Both the position numbers and the translations under genes were made by a program. This document shows positions 9,719-19,427 of a DNA stretch of 64,000 bases, in pieces. The DNA is from Pseudoips prasinana (taxonomy: Eukaryota; Arthropoda; Insecta; Lepidoptera; Nolidae): contig OX621263.1 of the NCBI GenBank assembly GCA_951640165.1, positions 10,918,001 through 10,982,000 on the forward strand. Reading direction: 5' to 3'. The notes below the pieces were generated by a model. The model was not told the origin of the DNA. It saw nothing but the letters and a program-made list of their open reading frames with translations, and did not search any database. The stretch's first letter is position 1. Each line of letters begins with the position of its first letter.

Positions 9719-9767
9719 AGAATACTGAATACTGAATACTGAATACTGAATACTGAATACTGAATAA
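9719..9767 (+). repeat. (GAATACT)n tail of the LINE
   Basis: Six or more 7-bp units directly follow CGAAATAAA. This marks the 3' end of the element. A SINE-D copy begins about 10 bp later. Confidence 0.9.
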
Positions 9768-9777
9768 ATATAATGTC

Positions 9778-10147
9778 GTCCTAGCCGAATTTCGGCCACG
9801 GCGGCCAGTCTCAATAGAGATTAGCCATCAGCGCGGGACATATTGCACAAGTGTGTGCGCAAACAAAGGAGCACTTTCTATTCCATCACTCTCATGATCC
9901 GATGGGCCGCCTAGCGACACAACCGGAAAGAGTGACCTCTTTCCAGTCGTGTACAGGACCAGGTACAGGACCGACGGCTTTACGTACTCTCCGAGGCACG
10001 GGGGTTTAATACCGCCAATTCCCATACTTCGGGCTGATGCTGAGAATTTTTTCTTTTTACGGAAAAGTCCCAATATCACTTTTGGCCCGACCCAGGATTT
10101 GAACCCAGGACCTCGTTCTCTGCGGGTGAACACGCTACCGAGGCAGT
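9778..10147 (-). repeat. SINE-D, near full length
   Basis: On the minus strand the tRNA-like head is at 10147-10090 (CGGTAGCGTGTTCACCC, GGTTCAAATCCTGG) and the 3' end CCGTGGCCGAAATTCGGC at about 9800. It contains a short internal duplication (CGACTGGAAAGAGGTCACTC). From 10148 to 10385 no gene is seen, only a 12-bp hairpin at 10203-10232. Confidence 0.8.
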
Positions 10148-10385
10148 AGACGATTGATTGATGATTTTACTTAACGTTGCTTGATCTTACTTAAAGTTTT
10201 GGTATATTCAAGGCCACCCAGCCTTGAATATAGCAAAACTGGTCATATTAATTGTGATTAGATGTCTAGCTATGTTCATTTGCTATAAACTAACTACACT
10301 TTTTGTATATAAGGAAACTGATAAAAAACTTAAAAAAAGCGCTTTATTTGTAGAGGTTATAATTCTAAATTCTAAGCGTCTCATC

Positions 10386-10515
10386 GCGTCATGAGAGTGA
10401 TGGAATAGAAAGTGCTCCTGTGTTTGCGCACACACTTGAGCACTATAATATGTACCGCGCAGATGGCTAATCTCTGTTCAGACTGGCCACCGTGGCCGAA
10501 ATTCGACTGGGAAAT
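10386..10515 (+). repeat. SINE-D 3' fragment
   Basis: Matches the last 130 bp of SINE-D: TCATGAGAGTGATGG, GTGTTTGCGCACACACTTG, GCGCAGATGGCTAATC, CCGTGGCCGAAATTCG. Confidence 0.75.
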
Positions 10516-10634
10516 CCTTAATATTTATTGCATACCTATGCATGTCAACAGTAGTAAACTAGATTGTACTTACAATACAATACAAATACTCTTTATTATC
10601 TCTTTATTCTAAATCTCTATCTAAATCTCTTTAT

Positions 10635-10674
10635 TAATATGTAAATCTTGGTGTACACCAAGATTTACATATTA
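10635..10674. repeat. Perfect 40-bp palindrome
   Basis: TAATATGTAAATCTTGGTGT is followed immediately by its exact complement, with no loop. It could extrude as a cruciform. Confidence 0.95.
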
Positions 10675-10768
10675 AGTATAAAGTTGTAATAAATCTAGTA
10701 CAATGGGCGGTCTTGCGATCTCTTCCAGACAACCTTAGGATGGACAAGATCAGCAAGAAGAATAATTA

Positions 10769-11161
10769 AACATGTAACATAATTAACGCACACCCTCAAA
10801 CACCCCAATTAGAATATTATGTTATAATCATAATACATACACAGAATTTTTAATTTAACATGTATATGCATTATTATTTACTAAATTAGTTTCTTGGAAT
10901 AAAGTTTATTTTTCTTTATTTTGTATTGAATGATGGAATTTGTATGAATACAAATAAAACTGCGATTTATAAGTCTTATTACTTTGACTTACGGTCCATT
11001 TCAATTGGTTTTGACTCTACAGGGTTGATATGACAATAATTTCCGAAGTTTTAATTATTTTTGAATAAAAAAATACCTGTATTAAAAATGATATAAATCG
11101 ATTCAGTAAAGGATTCTGAACAAACTATTTTCAGGAAGTACGTTAATAACGTTACATGTTG
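10769..11161. mobile_element. MITE-3, copy 1 (393 bp)
   Basis: Terminal inverted repeats start AACATGTAACATAATTAACG and end in the complement. The element is homologous throughout to 32497-32865. There is no coding. TA flanks suggest a Tc1/mariner-like insertion. Confidence 0.85.
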
Positions 11162-11289
11162 TAAATATACATATTAATATGTAATTGAAATTTGTTGATA
11201 TATATTACACACAACATACATATAACAAATAAAATACTTATATAAATACCATATTAGTGATAGGAGATGACAGTAACACTGTTATTATG

Positions 11290-12167
11290 CAATAGTATCT
11301 ATTTATCGTGACAGGTAGTACTCCTTCACTAGTTTTTTAAAAGTCTGAAGAGATTGTGCTCGCCTTATCGTTACAGGCAAATCATTCCAAAGGCGCACAG
11401 CTTCTACTGTAAATGATTGTCCGTAAAATTTGAGGAATGCTTAGGTATTTTGAGTCGCAAATTTTCAGATGACCTCAGGGCTCTTAAAAGTGTGTCATTT
11501 AGGAACTCGAACCGTTCTTTGAGATAAAGTGGGGTGGCAGGATTAAAAAATATACTGTATAGAAGAATTAAAATATGAGTATCTCGGCGGAGGCGAATGG
11601 GAAGCCACTTGAGCTTGGTGCGAAATTCTGAAACATGGTCATATTTGCGCAGCACAAATATAAACCTTATGCAAAAAAAAATGTAGGCGCTCAAGTTTGT
11701 CAAGTTGGGCTTCGGTGAGATCAGGATAGCTGGTATCAGCATAGTCAAGGATGGGTAAAAGAAGAGATTGTGCTAGCGCAATTTTAGTGGCAGTGGGAAG
11801 GAAGTTCCGGATTCGTCGCAAAGACCCTGCTGATGCAAATAACTTACGACTGACTTCCTGAAGCTGAGGATCCCATGATAAGGTCTTGTCAATGTATATA
11901 CCTAGGTTTTTTACTTTGTCGCTGTAAGGAATGATTTTTTTATAAAATTTTACCTGAGGTAGCCCAGACCAATCTATTTTAGCTAGCATTCTGGAGCTGC
12001 CAATTACAATAACATGCGTCTTTGCCGGGTTAACCACTAGTCCATAGGACGTACTCCATTCGCAAATCTTATCAAGATCATCCTGTATGACATTGATAGC
12101 ACACAATATCATTTCCAAAGATGCTTGTGTATAAATCTGCAGATCATCGGCATAGAGGTGGTAGGAA
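11290..12167 (-). pseudogene. 5'-truncated LINE RT fragment
   Basis: Read from 12167 down: YHLYADDLQIYTQA (catalytic YADD), then DKICEWSTSYGLVVNPAKTH, VKNLGIYIDKTLSWDPQ (the GxxxD block), LAQSLLLPILDYADTSY, a frameshift near 11690, and the C-terminal tail SFTVEAVRLWNDLPVTIRR ending near 11300. This is a Jockey/CR1-type RT missing its endonuclease and N-terminal RT. The 5' truncation falls exactly before the YADD block. Confidence 0.8.
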
Positions 12168-12256
12168 GAATTGAGGTTATTACTTAATTAAAATTTAAGT
12201 TTTGACGTACATATTGTCAAAGAATTTCCGTAGGTTTGGGATCTATTTATTGTTGA

Positions 12257-12705
12257 CTAGCTGTGCCCCGCGGTTTTACCCGCGTTAAACTTTATAAATT
12301 ATAGCCTATGTGTTATTCGGATATATAAACTATATCACTACGAAGTTTCAACGAAATCCGTTCAGTAGTTTCGGCATAAAAGAGTAACAAACATACATAC
12401 ATCCCTCCATACATCTATACTCACAAACTTTCGCATTTATGATATTAGTAGGATGTGTACCTGTAGCGGTTTTGGCAGTGCACGCCGTAATAGCTCGCAG
12501 GAGGTAGAGATTTTTCTACTTACTTGACACTTATCACATATTTTGAACAATTCACAAAATATCTTTATAAATTGGGTCTTTGTGTTATTCCGATGTATAA
12601 GCTATTTTATTAAATCCATTCAGTAGTTTTTACGTGAAAGAGTAACAAACATCCATCCATCCATACTTACAAACTTTCGCGTTTATAATATTAGTAGTAT
12701 ATAGA
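12257..12705 (-). mobile_element. Composite non-autonomous Helitron
   Basis: On the minus strand the 3' end is at 12257: ACGCGGGTAAAACCGCGG, GGCACAGCTAG. One 5' head is at 12453 (TCCTACTAATATCATAAATG) and a second at about 12705 (TACTACTAATATTATAAACG). The 252 bp between heads includes AAGTAAGTAGAAAAATCTCT, also seen in the composites at 33267 and 50854. Confidence 0.75.
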
Positions 12706-12779
12706 CTACGAACTTTTGCAGTCCTTTGTTGGCAAAGTCTACCCATATTGACTTTGTGTAATTAAACTGTATTCTCCTC

Positions 12780-13070
12780 TATTTTTCTAGTTGTGGATGT
12801 TCCCAGCTGCAAATTTTCAATACCTAACTCTTTCAGGACTGTCGTCTACGGCGATAATTACTGTATCATTAACAAACGTCAGCATGATAATGTTATCTAG
12901 TTTTGAAATATTACAAGTGCAAAATAGGTATAATATTGGACCTAGAACACTCCCTTGGGGTGCTCCAGTTTTGATGGTAATCAGCTCTTGTTTTATTCTA
13001 AACATTCTGTTTGAGATGTTAAAATAACCAGCGCCTAATCTTATGTGCGACATAAAATTGATCAACCAAC
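12780..13070 (-). pseudogene. LINE RT fragment, catalytic box mutated
   Basis: The minus strand reads IKTGAPQGSVLGPILYLFC and then TFVNDTVIIAV, where the expected FADD is FVND. Only the region around RT motifs 4-5 survives. A homologous smaller piece is at 14745-14880. Confidence 0.7.
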
Positions 13071-13389
13071 GTTATTTTTTTTTCATTTTTTTCAAGTAGT
13101 TATGACTCATGTATGTTAGTAGGACTTACAGCTATGTTAGTAGCATACATTATTATAACCCTGCAACCGCAATCCCTGCGACAAGCCGTGGGAGACGGCA
13201 CAGCAACGACTTATGTAGACGCAGTCCAATCTACTTGCAATCATGTTTAGGATACTGTTAGAGCTGGTCCGCACCCTATGCACCAGAGAATCGCATCTTT
13301 TACGCATTTAATCTACATGTGCATCTGCGAACATTCCCGACGCACTACAGAAACGGGCAGCCTTACCAGTACCCTTATGTTATATTATC
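13071..13389. other. No gene recognised
   Basis: Mixed-composition sequence with no ORF or repeat structure I can assign. Confidence 0.3.
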
Positions 13390-13855
13390 AAATGCTTGCT
13401 TTTCACGCCGCATCTTTGACTCGATCCAGGACAGATATTTGAGTGGATGAACATGTCTGTTTGTCTTGAGTCTGTGTGTAATTATTTATATAAGTATGTA
13501 TAATATTTACAAAAGAAAAGTAGTATGTGCAATATATCAGTTATCTGGTTTCCATAGATTAGATAGGTAATAGAGATATTGTTAATACATAAAATAGTGC
13601 CATAATATTAACTGTGATTAATAATAGTTATTAGTTATTTTTAGTATTTAGATATCTTGTTGTTGTTTTCTTGTTTATTGAGACTTTTCTCCCGCAGTCA
13701 AACCGACTGATCGGTTTTGTAGGGTATTTTTCTGTACCTGTGATTTAATATTAAGGAAACAATAAATAAATAAAAATAAAAAAGTACAAGTTCCGCTTAG
13801 TTCTGGGTCAGATGGTCGGGTGTGAATAATATCTCAGGATAATATATTTTTATTT
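13390..13855 (+). repeat. SINE-C split by a retroposon tail
   Basis: SINE-C body (AAATGCTTGCTTTTCACGCC, GACAGATATTTGAGTGGATG, TGTGTGTAATTATTTATATA, GGTTTCCATAG) is interrupted at about 13561-13787 and resumes at TACAAGTTCCGCTTAG...GTGTGAATAATATCTCAGG. Confidence 0.7.
13561..13787 (+). repeat. 5'-truncated retroposon inside SINE-C
   Basis: About 230 bp ending GGAAACAATAAATAAATAAA and an A-rich tail, with CTCCCGCAGTCAAACCGACT in the body. This is a LINE-type 3' UTR with no ORF. Removing it restores the SINE-C sequence seen at 24600. Confidence 0.6.
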
Positions 13856-13879
13856 TCCTCTGTGACGACTGTATGCGGC

Positions 13880-14312
13880 AGGGGGAAAATGGAACTCCTG
13901 GACAGTCTCAATGGAGACTAGCCATCTGCGCAAGACATATTAGTGCAAAAGGTACTCTAAAGTTCTAACTGCGAGCTGTACACTAATTGTCCGTGAGTTA
14001 TTTCACGTGGTTCCATCATAAAACCAGCGCTGCAACTGTTAATGTTGCAGCTAGTGCTGAGACGGGACCAATTCGGACTCGCACAGATAAGAATTAAGGA
14101 CTTCTGTTTGTGTACCTTTATATATTTTATTATTATTATCTGTGTCAGTTTACTGAATAAATGTATTTTCTTTCTTTCTTTAAAAGTGTGTGCGCAAACA
14201 CAGGGGCACCTTCTATTCCATCACTCTCATGTTTCAAAAGGACGACTAGCAACACGACCGCAAAGAGGTCCAGTACAGGACCAACGGCTTTCCCGGCTCT
14301 ACGAAACACGTG
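13880..14312 (-). repeat. SINE-D fragment split by a retroposon tail
   Basis: SINE-D 3' part at 13890-13958 (CAGTCTCAATGGAGACTAGCC...) and its continuation at 14181-14312 (GTGTGTGCGCAAACACAGG...) are separated by 13959-14180. The inserted piece ends TTACTGAATAAATGTATTTTC plus (TTTC)n, typical of a LINE 3' end. Confidence 0.65.
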
Positions 14313-14370
14313 TGAGTATAACATCTATATAATTGCATAGCTTAGAGCATGGGCACTTTTGCGTGAGATA

Positions 14371-14711
14371 TCTATATCTAAATACATATAATAAAATCGT
14401 AGAAAGTCAAAACTGTACATTGAATATTTTATTAAAAGGATACTTGGGGCATGATCTACATTCGATATCGAAGCCAAAAATATCGTTTTTAGAATTTTTG
14501 TTTGTTTGTCCGTTTGTCTGTATGTATTTCCGGGCTAAACTGAAAAAGTACTGCATGGATTTACTTAAAATTTTGCGTGGATATTACTAAGAGATCGTCG
14601 AGAGTCGGTACGTCAACATATAGGCTACATATTATCACGCTATCACCTATGGGGGAGGAGCTGTGATAATTTATAAAATTTAACGCTGGTAAAACCGCGG
14701 GGCACAGCTAG
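14371..14711 (+). mobile_element. Non-autonomous Helitron, 341 bp
   Basis: 5' end TCTATATCTAAATACATATA; 3' end AACGCTGGTAAAACCGCGG, GGCACAGCTAG followed by T. It is inserted between A and T with no duplication. Confidence 0.75.
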
Positions 14712-14744
14712 TAGATAAATAAATAAATAAAAAACTCTCGCTTG

Positions 14745-14880
14745 GAGTGCTCCAGTTTTGATGCCAATCAGCTCTTGTTTTATTCTATACTTTCTGTTAG
14801 AGATGTTAAAATTTCTGCAAACTGTTGAGTTAACAAGCGCCTAAATTTAGGTTCAAAATAAAAGTGATCAACCAACCTTA
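14745..14880 (-). pseudogene. Small LINE RT fragment
   Basis: Homologous to 12950-13070: the reversed sequence reads NISNRKYRIKQELIGIKTG. Too short to classify further. Confidence 0.5.
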
Positions 14881-14892
14881 TGGTATGTTATC

Positions 14893-15290
14893 AAATGCTT
14901 GCTTTTCACATCGCAGGCTATGGGCTCGTTTTTGCAGGACAGATATTTGTGTGCATGAACATGTCTGTTTGTACTGAGTCTGTGTGTAATCTACTATATA
15001 AAAATAAGTCGGGTTTTCCTTCCTGACGCTATAACTCCAGAACGCACGAACCGATATGCATGGTTTTGCATTCGTTGGAAAGGTCTCGGGCTCCGTGAGG
15101 TTTATAGCAAAGAAAATTTATAAAATTTAACGCGGGTAACACCGCGGGGCACAGCTAGTTATTTATATAAGTCTGTATTTACAAAAGAAAAGTCGTACCG
15201 TAGTAGTAAATAGTTATCTGGTTCCCATATTACAAGCTCTGCTTAATTTGGAATCAAATGACCGTGCGTGAATAATGTCCCAAGATATAA
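14893..15290 (+). repeat. SINE-C interrupted by a Helitron
   Basis: SINE-C sequence runs to TGTGTGTAA at 14989 and resumes TTATTTATATAAGTCTGTAT at 15159. The uninterrupted equivalent is visible at 13472-13500. The 3' end reaches GTGAATAATGTCCC. Confidence 0.8.
14990..15158 (+). mobile_element. Helitron of 169 bp inside SINE-C
   Basis: TCTACTATATAAAAATAAG at the 5' end; AACGCGGGTAACACCGCGG, GGCACAGCTAG at the 3' end. It sits exactly between A and T of the SINE with no target-site duplication, as expected for rolling-circle insertion. Confidence 0.9.
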
Positions 15291-15436
15291 TTAATAATAA
15301 TGATTAAGTCATGTTCATTAGTATTTTAAAATTATAATGTGTAAAAGTGGCGCTTCACAAGCTACGTTTATACTACGAAAACGGCCTCTACTACCTACGT
15401 AAAAAGAACGCTGTATGGGCTTACTGACGTACATCG

Positions 15437-15577
15437 ACTCACTAGCCAGCACATACAGCTTCCCCAATCTGTCAAATTTCTTTTATAAATTTTCAACTTT
15501 ACCACAAAAGTATAAGGTTCACTTTCAATTGGGGAAATTTGACAGATTGGGGTAGCTTGATGTGCTGGCGTCTGTAC
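15437..15577. mobile_element. MITE-2 copy
   Basis: Left end GCCAGCACATACAGCTT, right end GTGCTGGCGTCTGTAC, centre with the TATAAGGTTCACTTTCAATT block shared by all copies. 15291-15436 has no feature I recognise. Confidence 0.75.
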
Positions 15578-15659
15578 AACGACTGTACAAGTATATGTGA
15601 ATACCTAAGCGATGAATACATTTAATTTATTTATTACAATCACAACTGTCCTTGAATTT

Positions 15660-16975
15660 AAATCACAGTCTTTTAAGATTTCGCCCATATGTGTTATTAC
15701 GAAAAGGAAATTTCTGACTATCAGCCCGAAGACTGGGAGTTGGCGTGAGTGTCAGAATGGCTGGTTGCCTGTGGCTTTGGTCTATGAGAGTTGATTTGAA
15801 AATTGCGACATAATTGCTTATATTTGCTACATTTAATAAATAATTGCTACATACTATATATATTTAGAAATAACATATTTTTTTTGTACAGCCATCCTGA
15901 CGTTTGGTTGGCTGGTCGCCTCCTAGTTTAAAGCCAAGCATGCAGAGTTTCCCGAAATGTATTGCGTCAATAATTGCTACATATTTGTTTCATTTATCTA
16001 ATTAAGTTGTATCTTCAATCATATGTTAAATAAAGGATGTAGCAATTATTTTAATTATCCCAAGGAAAAGTGCCTGATAAAACAATAAAGGCAAATAGTT
16101 GCAGTGTGTCTTCAGTCAACGGTATTGCTACTTTAGGAGGCTATTATTGCTACTTTATGTTATGAGTAGGTACCTAAGTGGAAGTGGTGGCAAGTGGAAG
16201 CACATTAAAAGGATATTGTCGAATAAAATTAAATAAGCCTAGACTGTGATTCCAATACGACATCTGCACTAGCAATGACTAAGAATATTTGTTATAATGA
16301 TAATTATTGGATTATTGAGGGTAGGTACATATTTTTTTTTAACGCAAGAATCGCATTACTTACGCTTTTGCCAGAGCCTAAACGATTAAACCGATTCAAC
16401 ATAACTAAGTATTTGCCTTTATTGTTTTATTAGGCACTTTTCCTTGGGATAATTAAAATAATTGCTACATTCTTTTATTTAACATATGTTTGAAGATACA
16501 ACTAAATTAGATAAATGAAGCAAATATGTAGCAATTATTGACGCAATACATTTCGGGAAACTCTGCATGCTTGGCTTTAAACTAGGAGGCGACCAGCCAA
16601 CCAAACGTCAGGATGGCTGTACAAAAAAAATATGTTATTTCTAAATATATATAGTATGTAGCAATTATTTATTAAATGTAGCAAATATAAGCAATTTTGT
16701 AGCAATTTTTTAATCAACTCTCATAGACCAAAGCCACAGGCAACCAGCCATTCTGACACACACGAGTTGGCGGTATTATACCGGAGAGCACGTAAAGTCG
16801 TCAGTCCTGTACCTGACCTCCTTCCGGTCGTGTCGCTAGTAGTTCCATCGGATCATGACAGTGAGACATATTATAGTGCACACACTTGTGCACTATAATA
16901 TGTCCCGCGCAGATGGCTAGACTCCATCGAGACTGGCTGCCGTGGCCGACATTTGGCTAGGAGGACATTATTTTT
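15660..16975 (+). repeat. SINE-D carrying a long-TIR transposon
   Basis: SINE-D body CAGCCCGAAGACTGGGAGTTGGCG (15722-15745) continues after the insertion at 16764 (GAGTTGGCGGTATTATACCG) and ends CCGTGGCCGACATTTGGCTA, AGGACATT. Part of it duplicates a short palindromic TGCACACACTTGTGCA. Confidence 0.8.
15746..16763. mobile_element. 1.0-kb long-TIR DNA transposon, 9-bp TSD (MULE-like)
   Basis: Inverted arms of about 352 bp (15746-16097 and 16410-16763) are nearly identical and start TGAGTGTCAGAATGGCTGG / TGTGTGTCAGAATGGCTGG. The flanks carry a 9-bp duplication GAGTTGGCG (15737-15745 and 16764-16772). Arms and centre hold many copies of ATTGCTAC/GTAGCAAT, probably transposase-binding repeats. 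No transposase ORF is present. Very long TIRs with a 9-bp TSD are characteristic of Mutator-like elements; this assignment is inference. Its insertion inside a SINE-D copy lets the empty site be read from sister SINEs. Confidence 0.85.
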
Positions 16976-17104
16976 ATAATTACGAAATATATGGTCATAG
17001 AGACAGAGATAAATAACTATTTGTATCGCGTGGACTTTACGCTCTAGTAGTTTTGGAACGTAAATCAAATCTAGATCCAGACTCGACTCGATTTCAGTCA
17101 TAAA

Positions 17105-18140
17105 AAAAAATAAAAATAAAATTTAAACTGTTTATTTCAAATAAATTACATAATACAGCGTACAATTATTAGGTCTACTGAAATCTTACATTTAAAGATT
17201 ATATTGTAGTCCCAGAGCAGCATGAAGTAGCGCTAAGGAAGGTGTCATGATTATAGTGAGTGGTCCCGACATGCATCGCCTTCCAGGTACTTATCACTGA
17301 TAAAGTATTTTTTCAATAAGTTTTTGAAGTTATACTTCTTTTGGCGCGATGGAGAAAATGATGAGAGTGAATTTTTACGATGCGCGCGCACACCGACACC
17401 AAAAAATTTAACAGCATGAAGTTAGTTCTAGGTGGTATGAGAGTGAATTTTTATTGTGATGCGCGCGCATCGTGCGCGCGCATCGTAAAAATAACAGCAT
17501 GACGTTCGTTCTAGGTGGTATGAAAATTGATAACTATGTTCAAGTCGTATATTAAGAAGTATAACTTCTAACGCGTGTACATAAGTACACACAAGTTTTT
17601 TTTACTTGTTCTATTTTTATTTTTTTTATTATCTGGCTAACTAATGGTTTTGGCAGACTATTTAGTACTTGGGCCAAGGTGCACATCGTGACCCTCCTTC
17701 CGTAATCATTATTATATTTTGGTAATTTGAACATTGGTATATATGACAAATTTCGGAGATATCTTGGTCTAATGTTAAATTCTAATTTACAATAATTTTC
17801 AATGTTTTCGGATACAACAGCCATTTTTAATTTGTCGAATACATTAATCACTTTACAATATTGGAACAAGTTATCATAATTATCTTTATATTTATGCTTT
17901 ATCTTAAGTGGAACAATGGTCTTTAAAATTCTTAATTGCAAGTTATAGATATTTGTCAGGTGGGTTTTATATGTGTTTCCATAGCTAGAAATACCATAAT
18001 TGATTACTGAGTCTGCCATCGACATGTATAACAGGGTGTTGTATGGTAATTTATATTTGAGGATACTCAGTTTAGATAGTATTACTCTTAACTTATTACA
18101 GACTTTATCGATATGTGGAACCTAGTTAAATCTATTGTCA
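17105..18140 (-). pseudogene. 5'-truncated LINE: RT C-terminus and 3' UTR
   Basis: From 18140 down: HIDKVCNKLRVILSKLSILK, then an open stretch of 157 residues to 17552 (MADSVINYGISSYG, LQLRILKTIVPLK, GRRVTMCTLAQVLNSLPK). This is the thumb/C-terminal part of a CR1/Jockey-like RT. The 3' UTR (17104-17551) has a GAAGTTATACTTCT/AGAAGTATAACTTC inverted pair and two GCGCGCGC blocks. The rest of the element is missing. Confidence 0.75.
17458..17486. other. GC alternating purine-pyrimidine tract
   Basis: GATGCGCGCGCATCG followed by TGCGCGCGCATCG is nearly pure alternating purine/pyrimidine and self-complementary, so it is a candidate for Z-DNA or cruciform structure. It lies in a partial tandem duplication (TGAGAGTGAATTTTTA...) of the LINE 3' UTR. 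Confidence 0.7.
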
Positions 18141-18323
18141 ATCAAATCAATCAAAGATCTTACTTATCTTATGATCTTACTTATCGTATGGGCAGTGATT
18201 AACATAGTGTCAGAGTTGTTTAAGCCGCCCGTTAGGCCTCTGACACATATTGCCCCCCATGGGGGGTAATCTGTTGCCTCTGACATGTCTTAACGACTGT
18301 TAGCTAACGGCTACAACCGGACC

Positions 18324-18822
18324 AGGGGCTCTACCGGCTAAGTCGCCGAAAATCGATTTCTTAAATGGCGTTCAAATAAATAAAGGTTAATTAAACATTA
18401 CTTAATCAATCGTTAAATCGGCTTCCATGAGCACATGTGACGTCATAACTGGTCTGGAATCGATTGCCAACGTTAAAGCCATTTTAACGATTGATTAAGT
18501 CATTCATTCAATCACCGTAGCCTAGTTGGTAGTGCTCCTGCCTACGAAGCTGGTGGTCCTGGGTTCGAATCCCGGTAAGTGCAAATATTTGTGTGATGAG
18601 CACGAATATTTGCTTCTGAGTCATGGATGTTTTCTATGTATATAAGTATTTATCTATCTATATTAGTATGTATATCGTCGTCTGGTACCCATAGTACAAG
18701 CTTTGCTTAGTTTGGGGCTAGGATGATCCGTGTGATATTGTCCCTAGATATTATTATAGTATTATTATTTATTTGAACGCCATTTAAGAAACTATGTTCG
18801 GTGACTTAGCCGGTAGAGCCCC
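18324..18822. mobile_element. MITE-1 inside SINE-5S
   Basis: Ends AGGGGCTCTACCGGCTAAG and its complement, with the same inner arms as at 3418-3940. It is interrupted by SINE-B at 18510-18765, in the same arm as in the 3418 copy. Confidence 0.8.
18510..18765 (+). repeat. SINE-B inside MITE-1
   Basis: Complete head: CACCGTAGCCTAGTTGGTAG, box B GGTTCGAATCCCGG, body CTGAGTCATGGATGTTTTC, 3' end TTGTCCCTAGATATTATTATA. Confidence 0.85.
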
Positions 18823-19009
18823 TGAAAGCTTAACGTGTCCTCCGAAGCATGGCGACGCTCAGAAATTAAACCACATTGGCGCTTACCCACTGGATTGAAC
18901 GTGAGCCTACTTGGTTAACCAATCACTTACAGACGGAGAGCAACTGGCTATGAGCGCCTCAGGTCAGAGTCATTAGATTAGATTTTTTTTGTTGTAGGTA
19001 TTCCATATA

Positions 19010-19258
19010 AATATTAATAATATCTGGGGACAATGTCACACAGATCATCCTAGCCCCAAACTAAGCTTGTACTATGGGTACCAGGTGACGATATACATAC
19101 TTATATAGATAGATAAATACTTAAATACATAGAAAACATCCATGACTCAGAAACAAATCTTCGTGCTCATCACACAAATATTTGCACTTACCGGGATTCG
19201 AACCCAGGACCACCAGCTTCGTAGGCAGGAGCACTACCAACTAGGCTACGGTGACCGT
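19010..19258 (-). repeat. SINE-B copy
   Basis: Minus-strand copy nearly identical to 604-838, with the head at 19258 (GGTCACCGTAGCCTAGTTGG) and the tail at 19010. 19259-19427 holds nothing I recognise. Confidence 0.85.
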
Positions 19259-19427
19259 CAATATTAAATCGATAACATGTGCTTGAAAGCATAACTTGCA
19301 TTGCACAAGTCCAACCTCATATGGAATACTGTTACCACCTTTGGGTGCGAGCACCAACTTACCAGCATAGGCCTCTTGACTGTGACCGAATAGTGCCGTC
19401 AGAAATGTCGACGATATTGAGCTACCA

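Larger units (their letters stand above)
4573..9767 (+). mobile_element. Near-full-length CR1/Jockey-like LINE
   Basis: A two-ORF non-LTR retrotransposon. The probable 5' end directly follows the Helitron terminus at 4570, with a GC-rich start CTCCCCGCCACCCGCGCGG. The order is a 5' UTR of about 460 bp, ORF1 (5036), ORF2 (to 9509), a 3' stem-loop (9583-9640) and a (GAATACT)n tail. A microsatellite-like tail in place of poly(A) is typical of CR1/L2-type elements. ORF2 is uninterrupted; ORF1 has one suspicious in-frame TGA. The 5' boundary is inferred, not proven. Confidence 0.85.
18170..18970 (-). repeat. SINE-5S split by MITE-1
   Basis: The left part 18170-18323 (CTTATCGTATGGGCAGTG...CTACAACCGGACC) is the SINE tail half. 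The right part 18823-18970 (GAAAGCTTAACGTGTCCTCC...CTATGAGCGCCTC) is the 5S-like head half. Together they make one copy. The MITE between them itself holds a SINE-B. Confidence 0.8.
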
